Positions 56,861 to 64,000 of a stretch of 64,000 bases of DNA are shown piece by piece. A model generated the notes under the pieces. It did no database searches and had not been told where the DNA came from. It saw only the letters and a program-made list of their open reading frames with translations. The position numbers were made by a program, and so were the translations under genes. The DNA comes from Isoetes taiwanensis (Eukaryota > Streptophyta > Lycopodiopsida > Isoetales > Isoetaceae), in contig JAJEKV010000072.1 of NCBI GenBank assembly GCA_021234155.1, positions 1,747,968 to 1,811,967 of the forward strand. The letters run 5' to 3'. Position 1 is the stretch's first letter, and every line of letters begins with the position of its first letter.

Positions 56861-59400
56861 TTATCACGAGATCAAAGGCCACCCGTCTGAGCAGCCCAGG
56901 CCAGGAAGGTGGTGTGTATATGGACCTCCTCGAGGATCGATAGATTTTAAACACTGCTCCAGGCCGGTGCACTATGGATCATATGGAAACAAGGAATAGG
57001 GTCAATTATTTCAAATCAAAGAGGTGGATGTTGCATGGATGAAAGTAGCTTTCAAATTGAATTTCCAAGATTATAGCTCCTGAAACGATAAAAAGCAAAG
57101 AGATAAATATATTAGTACTTGAGTTTGCCGATAGGGAAATTTGTTGGTTTGCACAATATGCTTTTGTTTTGTGATGATATATGCCATCCCTAGCCAGTCA
57201 TTTTGTGATATTAATTTCTTGATTGCGCTTGACAAGAGTTGAAGCGTAAGCCAAACTACGGCACATCCAAATTTGCGGTACTCACGGAGATTTTTAATAA
57301 CCGGCAACTCGGTACCACATCACCAACTATTGATGAGATGCAGCCAGCGAAACCCTTCCATGCTAGCGGCTACCAAGCTCATATCGCCCAATGATTTCTT
57401 TTTACTACGCTATGAGGAAATTTTTGCTTCTTTGATGGTCAATTCTCCCGATTGAAGACATGTTCTATACTTGTAGAAGCCTTGCAAGATGCTCCACTGA
57501 GGAGAAGGCACGATCCGCACTGCAAAACCTGACCCCTCTTTGGTTTTGCTTTTCCCGAGATGGGGCCGGCATTGGTTGTGAGTGGATCCACGATTGGCCG
57601 GATTTGGTGATCATTGGCGAGGAGGCGGTCCGGACGCCCGATTTTGCCGTTCCAAAATCTCCACTCACAGGAAATGGTACAAATTCTTTGGCTGCGTACG
57701 GTCTCTCTATGTACAAAGGTTCGATCAAAATTTTGATGAGTATACGCATAAGTGCTAAAGGCACAATTTTGAGAGAGCACATATGGTTTCCCGCATATGC
57801 TGATGCCAACTACTTGATGAGTAATATAAAATACTTCGCTTTTCAAAAAACAGGACATAACTAGTTTGCGGACAGCAATCCTACTAGCACATCTAACTAT
57901 TTAGGTCCGACCCACTCCCATAAGCAAACATTTCCATCCTATGATCAAAGAGAGATCGCAAGTGCGGTGCATCTATCTAAGTAGCGAGGTCGCCCAGACT
58001 TACAGCACTTTGTGCAAAACAAAAGAGCCCCATAGAATATATGAAGATCATACGCCTTAATACCGGAGCTATGTAATGAGTTGCATGCAGCGACCATCTT
58101 TGATCTCCTTTAAAAAGAAAAACATGTAAAGATCCACAATTAAAGTAGAGAGATCGATATCATGCAACCTTTAAATTACATACCCGGTTGTCCAGTAACC
58201 ATATTAAAGCGTGTTGGTCTATTACTCTACGACCATCCTTTATTATTTGCAAATGCGATATATGGACTCGAATCGTTTGTGCGCAGGATTGCAATCTAAA
58301 ATACGCACTTGCATGCAACCCGTAGGAACACTACGCCTTTACTTTAAAAGTTCTTTGTCCGCTATTTCTACATGCATGCATGCGACCAACCGCAGCACTT
58401 TTTTTAACAAAGAAACAAAAGGGAAGTTTTAAAAGTCATAAATCCATTTGCATATCACACTTTGCTAATGCAACCCGTACATTTCCTTTTTTAATTTTTC
58501 ACTATAGTCCTTATTACTTGAGGGTATTTTGCAGTCCTTTGCATCATTTTAGCATATAAGGAATGCTTCCTTTGTTTTGAGCCTACTTGGGCATATGTCT
58601 CTATTTAATATATACTCAACTAGCAGCAATATTTATTTGCCTATAGCGGTAAGAGTTTAACCTTTTCTTGACATATTTTATGTCATTATCTGCTCTTTTA
58701 TCATTCAACACCAAAAAAATCCACTGTATCTCCTTATATGGGGGAACCATTCCTTAAATCACTTTTTGCGATAAAAGCAATCCACATTCTTAGCGGTTAA
58801 GGATACAATTATGACAATACATGTGAAGTGATAAGCGTACTTATATCGAAAGCCATTGGAGGTACTTTTGTTTTTCATTTGAAATAAGGTAGAATGGTAT
58901 CCTGCCCATAAATATCCAGATTACAAAGAATATATGGGGATTGGCATTCACTCACCTGTGGCGATTTGAGCCCATAAGCGCATGCCTCGCCCTTCCTTTT
59001 GTGCTTTTGCTGTGCCCGACACGCCACAGCAGTGCTGAAGCGGGGGTGTCTGGCGTAGTGATGGATGGGCACAGGGAGTCTGGTGGGTGACGCACTGTGG
59101 TAGAAGCGTGTGTGCACGAGAGCATGCTGGATCGGTGGGCGCTTTAGTGAGGAGGCACCTCGCTGGGAATTTCTGGCGGTTTCTCTGGCGCGCGCTTCCC
59201 GCTGCGGCGATACGGGGCTGATTGGCGTTAGAGGCGTCGGTTTTCGGCCTGCAGTTGGCAGAAGAGGTTAAGGATTCCGGTTCGGTGAAGTCTTGTCTGT
59301 TGGAGGTATGCTTATTGCTTTTCGCGATAGCGCATGGATTTTTGGATCTTTTGTGGAGTCATGCAAGCAGCGATTTTCGAATTGCGTTTTAATGCAGGCC
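56861..59400. other. no gene assigned
   Basis: A plus-strand frame 57460-57864 (134 codons) and an overlapping minus-strand frame 57439-57858 are open but match nothing I recognise; they may be the 3' part of the LINE. At 59100-59260 a short GC-rich island (CGCGCGCTTCCCGCTGCGG) stands out from its surroundings. Confidence 0.3.
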
Positions 59401-59545
59401 ATGGTGATTATAATGGTTTTGTGCGTAGGCTTGGTCGCTTGTGCAGTTAAGGGACTTGGTCCGTTTACATATAATAGTCCATAAGCAGATTAGATTTGAA
59501 GTGGACATTAAAGTTTCTTCCTTCCTTCCCTTCCTTCCTTAAATC
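59401..59545 (+). mobile_element. LINE 3' end with (TTCC)n tail
   Basis: GTGGACATTAAA at 59501-59512 is followed by TTTCTTCCTTCC and further TTCC units. It is the same 3' terminal motif plus short-repeat tail seen at 8678 and 10724. Confidence 0.55.
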
Positions 59546-62500
59546 ATCATTCTACGGGTGCCATAACGCGGGGTTTGGCAGGTACACTGAGGGCTGCCCA
59601 CCATAAGTAAGTACCTTATACTTAGCTGGTTTTTAATTATACCCGTTTGGGTTAGCAATTAGCATTTAGAATGATTATAAGGATTCTTGTAACTATCTTA
59701 GACACAGCCATCCCATTTGATCTGACCGGACACCATACTTGATAAAGAAGATACATTGGGAGAAGAATCACCCGCGTGCACAGCATTAATCAGCGAGAGC
59801 GTTAGCGATGTTCGGTAGCGAGCCCAGGAACCAAAAGGTACAGCCAGTGATTCTTGGCTCTCGCCCATCACTAATGTACCCTTTTTATATGATGTCCAGA
59901 TCATCTACTACGGTATGCTCTGATCCTAAATAGTACATCAAACAATAACAACAAAGCGGTAACAATACAATTTACAGCAGAATCCTTCTAATCATATGCA
60001 AGCATTATCTAAACTTCATTGAGATTAGAACATTTATTCCTCTAGTATTTGGGAAACATTTATACATAGGTGGCCTTTGGTACATGCTTATATGACTTTT
60101 TATTGGTAGATTTTATTCATATGGTTGGAATAGAGCTTAGGAATTTGTTAATCTATTTTACCAAAACCAAGGTCCATTTGAATATGAGCTGCAGGCACGA
60201 AGCTATTTACATGCTTGACTTTGGTGCTCCAATCCAGCTAGGCAATGCTTATATTCTCATATCTTTAAATCTCTCAAATGCAAGAATGAGACTTCAGCTG
60301 ACCATTGACCTATAGCTATTTTGCATACTTCCTTAATATCACACCTTTTGAATTGCTTAGAGCGGCTTAAACTTTCCCTTATTCAAAACTTCATACCTTA
60401 CAATCCATAATCATAGGTTAAATCCAGCCGGAATTGCAGCCTTATGCATTAAACACAATACCATGTATTAAAGTGGGAAGGGTACATATTATCTGAGAGA
60501 TAACTAGCATATTTTATACACCGTAAGTCTTCATTGTGGGGCCCGTATGTACTTCATTGGGTTGTGTGCAGAACGCATCTGACTCACTATTACTGGCCGC
60601 GCAATATACTCGGTTTCGGTCGCGGCCCTCTTTTGCTTTAGCCATATAAGCGTGTTGTCCTCAAAGGCTTGCGGCAGAATCAAGCACCGGCCATTTCTTC
60701 TATTCATACTTAAATTTGTCGAAATTTTGGCCGTTTACTACTTTCACTTGGGAGCTCTCTCTCTCGTCTCTGTATCAAGTAAACTCCTGCATAGAACTTC
60801 CTTGGCTTGGGATTCCCGACCACTCAAGATTAATCCATGAGGTGGAGAATCCCACCACACACAATACCATTTAGGTCTTCTGAGATGCATGACTGATTCA
60901 GAATGAGCGGCTTTACTTGTAAGAGTCTAGAAGCCTAACTTAGGCCATGAAATTCATTGTGACATAGCGCATCCATTTAATTTATGATGGAGAGAGGTAG
61001 AAATATTCATGGTTATACCAACCCTACTTAGCCATGTCTGTACTTGTCAACTTAAGTTAGTTTTTCATTTTCTTTTCAAGAAAAGAGAACTAGTACTAAA
61101 GAAGAGACCTTATTATGTTTAAACCATTGTTGCTGACATCTGGTGGTTCCATTCTTTAGGTGAGGCCGTGCCAGCAATATGTTGGCTGCTCCCCAGCGGG
61201 GAATGCGGTCAAAACAGTATAAAAAAAAACCCACCACTCCTGCCCGTGGGTTATATATAAGACCCCTGTATTTTTTCAAAAAAGGAAAAAACTTAACGCC
61301 AACATGAGGTGACGGACCCTAAGCATTTGTTGAGGTCTTACAACTATAAGTTTTGCTCCGAAGCAAGGCGTTGATGTCAGGTGATTTCGGAAATCGTGGC
61401 TGTATACTTGACGATTTTAACGCTATACGGGCTCCGTCAAATCAGATTGGAGACAAAGGCATTTGTACCAACTCCATAATATCTTTTCTTTCTTTGGGAT
61501 TAGGTTCACGTATAAGGGCGGCATAATGCATGAAGTACGACACATTCTGGCTGGAAATATGGCGCAGTGCATGCATGCACGAGCGCGCAAGGGTAAGTGC
61601 TGGCCTTTTATCACCATTTCAGCGCTATGCGAAATAGCACAATATTCTATCAAAAATAGCGTAGTGTATTGAAAGTTTTGCGCGGCTACAATGTACCACG
61701 GAATTTTGAGTACATATATCCGATTTCTTCCGCCAATGTCAGGTATCTTGAGGTCATATATTTGTGAAGTTCAACATAGGTTTTCGGTCCATCTTTTTAT
61801 TCAGGAAGCTCTTATATTAAGGTGGATTAATGGCGAAGAAGATGTCATCATACTCGCGGTACATATTTAAATTTTTAACCTCCCGAAATGCGCGCTGTTC
61901 ACGATGAAGAATCTAATTCCGAACCATGCAAGATAAATATTACCCAATTAAGAACTGCAGGAGAATCCCGGTAGGATACCGCCGACTTTCCATGAATCCA
62001 TACCCATTTGGGGCTGTAGCGGTTAGCCTACTTGACCCAATTGTTAATGGTAATAAACTTTTACGCCATCGCGGGGCGGCGGTATTTTTTCCCTTTTGGG
62101 GCGGCCTTAAACCATTTAAGCGTTTATTACCTGCTTGGGAATGCTTGATCCATAGTTCAAATTTCGATTTTTATTTTCATATAATTCAGTGCATGGATTA
62201 CCTTTTCGCTTTATCGCTTGAAATATACCTTGATCCAGTAATGGAATGCTCTGGCATTTGGTAATGTATGCGCTTGCATACGCTATAATCCTACCCGGAG
62301 GGTACATTGTACTTTAAATATGGCAAAGTTAAACTAATCAGTTCACATTTAATTTCTTGCCCACAAATGTCTTTGATATTGGCACATAAAATATTTTGGT
62401 ACTGGGGCCATGAGATTGATGTTCATTAAGTACCCGCATGGCAGTTTTGTATAAATTCCATATACGGGGGTGCCTTGGGCATTAGGTATCCTCCTTTCCG

Positions 62501-64000
62501 TTTGTGGGCTTTAAAGCGTAAGCCCCAGAAGATAAAGAATCAGTTTTATTGAAACAAATGCAGGTATACCTTTGATATACTCTTCAATAGTCCACTATTC
62601 AGGGTCTTTAACCATCGGTGCTGCTTCTCCATTTCCCCATGGCGCCAATCCCAACTGTCCACGACCTCGCCAAAGGCCATGTCCTTTATATGTTTTGGGC
62701 ATATGAAGGGCCAGTTATTGGATGCTTTATCCACCCCAGGAAATGTATAGTTTTAGTCGGCCCTCCATAACGCAGCGGGTAGGGTAAATTGGTGAACTTT
62801 ATAGGTGCCTGCTTTGAGCCCGGCCGCCACAGCCTACCATTAATAACATCAATCTTATCGAACAAATATCAGGGTGTGTTTGTACTCATCTTGTCACCGG
62901 ATTTTTTCTTAATTACCTTTCAAGTCTCTCCATATCGATGCTTTGTCAGGAATATGTCAAGATCCTTTACTAAAAAAGGTTCCTAAATTCTGCTTTTTAA
63001 CAATTTTGAGATTTGTAGTCTGATATGCCCAATCTTAGGATCCCCATGTAATTCCTTTAAAAGCTTGGATTCTTTGGCAGACATGCTAGCCTTCAATATC
63101 TTTGTGCAAATACTAATATAGTTTGCTAGCATATTTCGCAAGCTTTGAGGTATCTGAAAACATGGTTAATTCAGCGTTAAACCACACTCCTAAATTTTTG
63201 ATCATATATGCAGTACACTATTTTGGAATCAAGATTTTGTCGGTATCTCTTGAGACAAAGGAAACCGCGATTTTACCACTTTACGTTTACTTGCCACTTT
63301 ATTCTCCAACATATGATTTACGCGCGCTGATCCTTAGTGATTGTTCTAGAAACACATCCTGATCAAACACTATATTTATTAGCGGTATCTATCAAAGTCA
63401 TCCCCAGTTTACGTATGGCGGTAGCATTATCTTTGATTTGGTCATTATTCATATAAATGCCGAGTAAGATATAGAAGCGCTGACATGGGCGATGTATATG
63501 CATTTCTATTTTAACCATATGGTGCACTTTTGGCGGGCGGACATAATCTATTAATGGGTAATGTACCATGACTGGGGAACATAGTACAATTATCATCAAA
63601 ACTTGCCCGAATTTATGCGGGAAAAGCTATATTGTAAATAGAGGTATCCCATGCACCGGCCATATGAGTTGTTTAGACTGACTCATCTCCATCCTTAACA
63701 ATAGGTTCTGACCGAACCTCTACACCCTTGGAGTCTGAGATGCATCGTATTTGGAATTATAGAAGCTGGCGAGCCACTTTATGCTTACGTCCGGCCTGTC
63801 AGGGTGGGGCATAACTTATGGTATACCATAAGAAGGTGTGCAGGTTTTGGTTTTGCTTGGGTTTCCTTTACCGCTTTATATTCTTTGGATAAAACTTCCA
63901 CACTTTGCATGGGTAACCACCCCGTTTTTATACTCTTCATATGGTAGCCCATTTTGCATCTTTGAGGGAAGTTGGCTTTGGCTGTAATACGTAACTGGGC
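59546..64000. other. no gene recognised
   Basis: AT-rich sequence with short open frames on both strands (for example 61926-62264 plus and 63363-63599 minus) and no motif I can assign. Probably further decayed repeats. Confidence 0.35.

Noticed and set aside
63363-63599. Copia-type reverse transcriptase on the minus strand
   Set aside because: On inspection none of the conserved copia RT motifs is present.

Overview
This is nuclear DNA of a land plant, probably a seed-free one such as a fern; the species is my inference. The evidence is intron-split plant genes (RPN2 and GAPDH), a PPR-E/DYW organelle RNA-editing family, Helitron 3' ends, plant-type LINEs and a chromodomain Ty3/gypsy element. 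Almost everything here is transposon or decayed gene. I see no rRNA, tRNA or CRISPR and no complete ordinary host gene.

Layout. 0-1.3 kb: the first three exons of a 26S proteasome RPN2 gene (minus strand) running off the left edge. 3.0-3.9 kb: a GAPDH pseudogene that still shows its exon/intron layout. 7.1-8.7 kb: a reversed Helitron 3' end and the 3' half of a non-LTR retrotransposon. 9.3-17.5 kb: a large inverted repeat centred near 15.1 kb, with a Helitron-like 3' end (hairpin plus CTAG) at BOTH outer edges and a copy of a PPR gene fragment in each arm; one arm keeps, and the other has apparently lost, about 3.4 kb. 17.5-20.9 kb: nothing certain.

20.9-33.6 kb: a 12.7-kb LTR retrotransposon (LTRs 20865-22406 and 31873-33563, target duplication GTTAT, initiator-Met PBS, PPT, gag, protease, RT, RNase H, integrase, chromodomain). 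Between the PBS and gag it has an extra 3.5 kb with three additional ORFs. The first (23030-24322) is intact and encodes an unfamiliar N-terminal domain, a Gln/Glu-rich linker and a basic H3-tail-like segment, followed by a complete histone H3 fold. The second and third are acidic proteins with a few lesions. I know of no described retrotransposon carrying its own histone H3, and this is the main discovery candidate. The element also has a chromodomain integrase, of a class that reads methylated H3 tails, so a link between the two is an attractive but untested idea. The gag-pol part is dead: it has stops, frameshifts, a deleted RT motif A and a mutated integrase aspartate.

33.6-44 kb: AT-rich sequence with diverged direct repeats and no recognised gene. 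44-57 kb: several badly decayed LINEs, minus strand on the left (44-51 kb) and plus strand on the right (54.9-56.9 kb). 57-64 kb: unassigned sequence with one LINE 3' tail at 59.5 kb.
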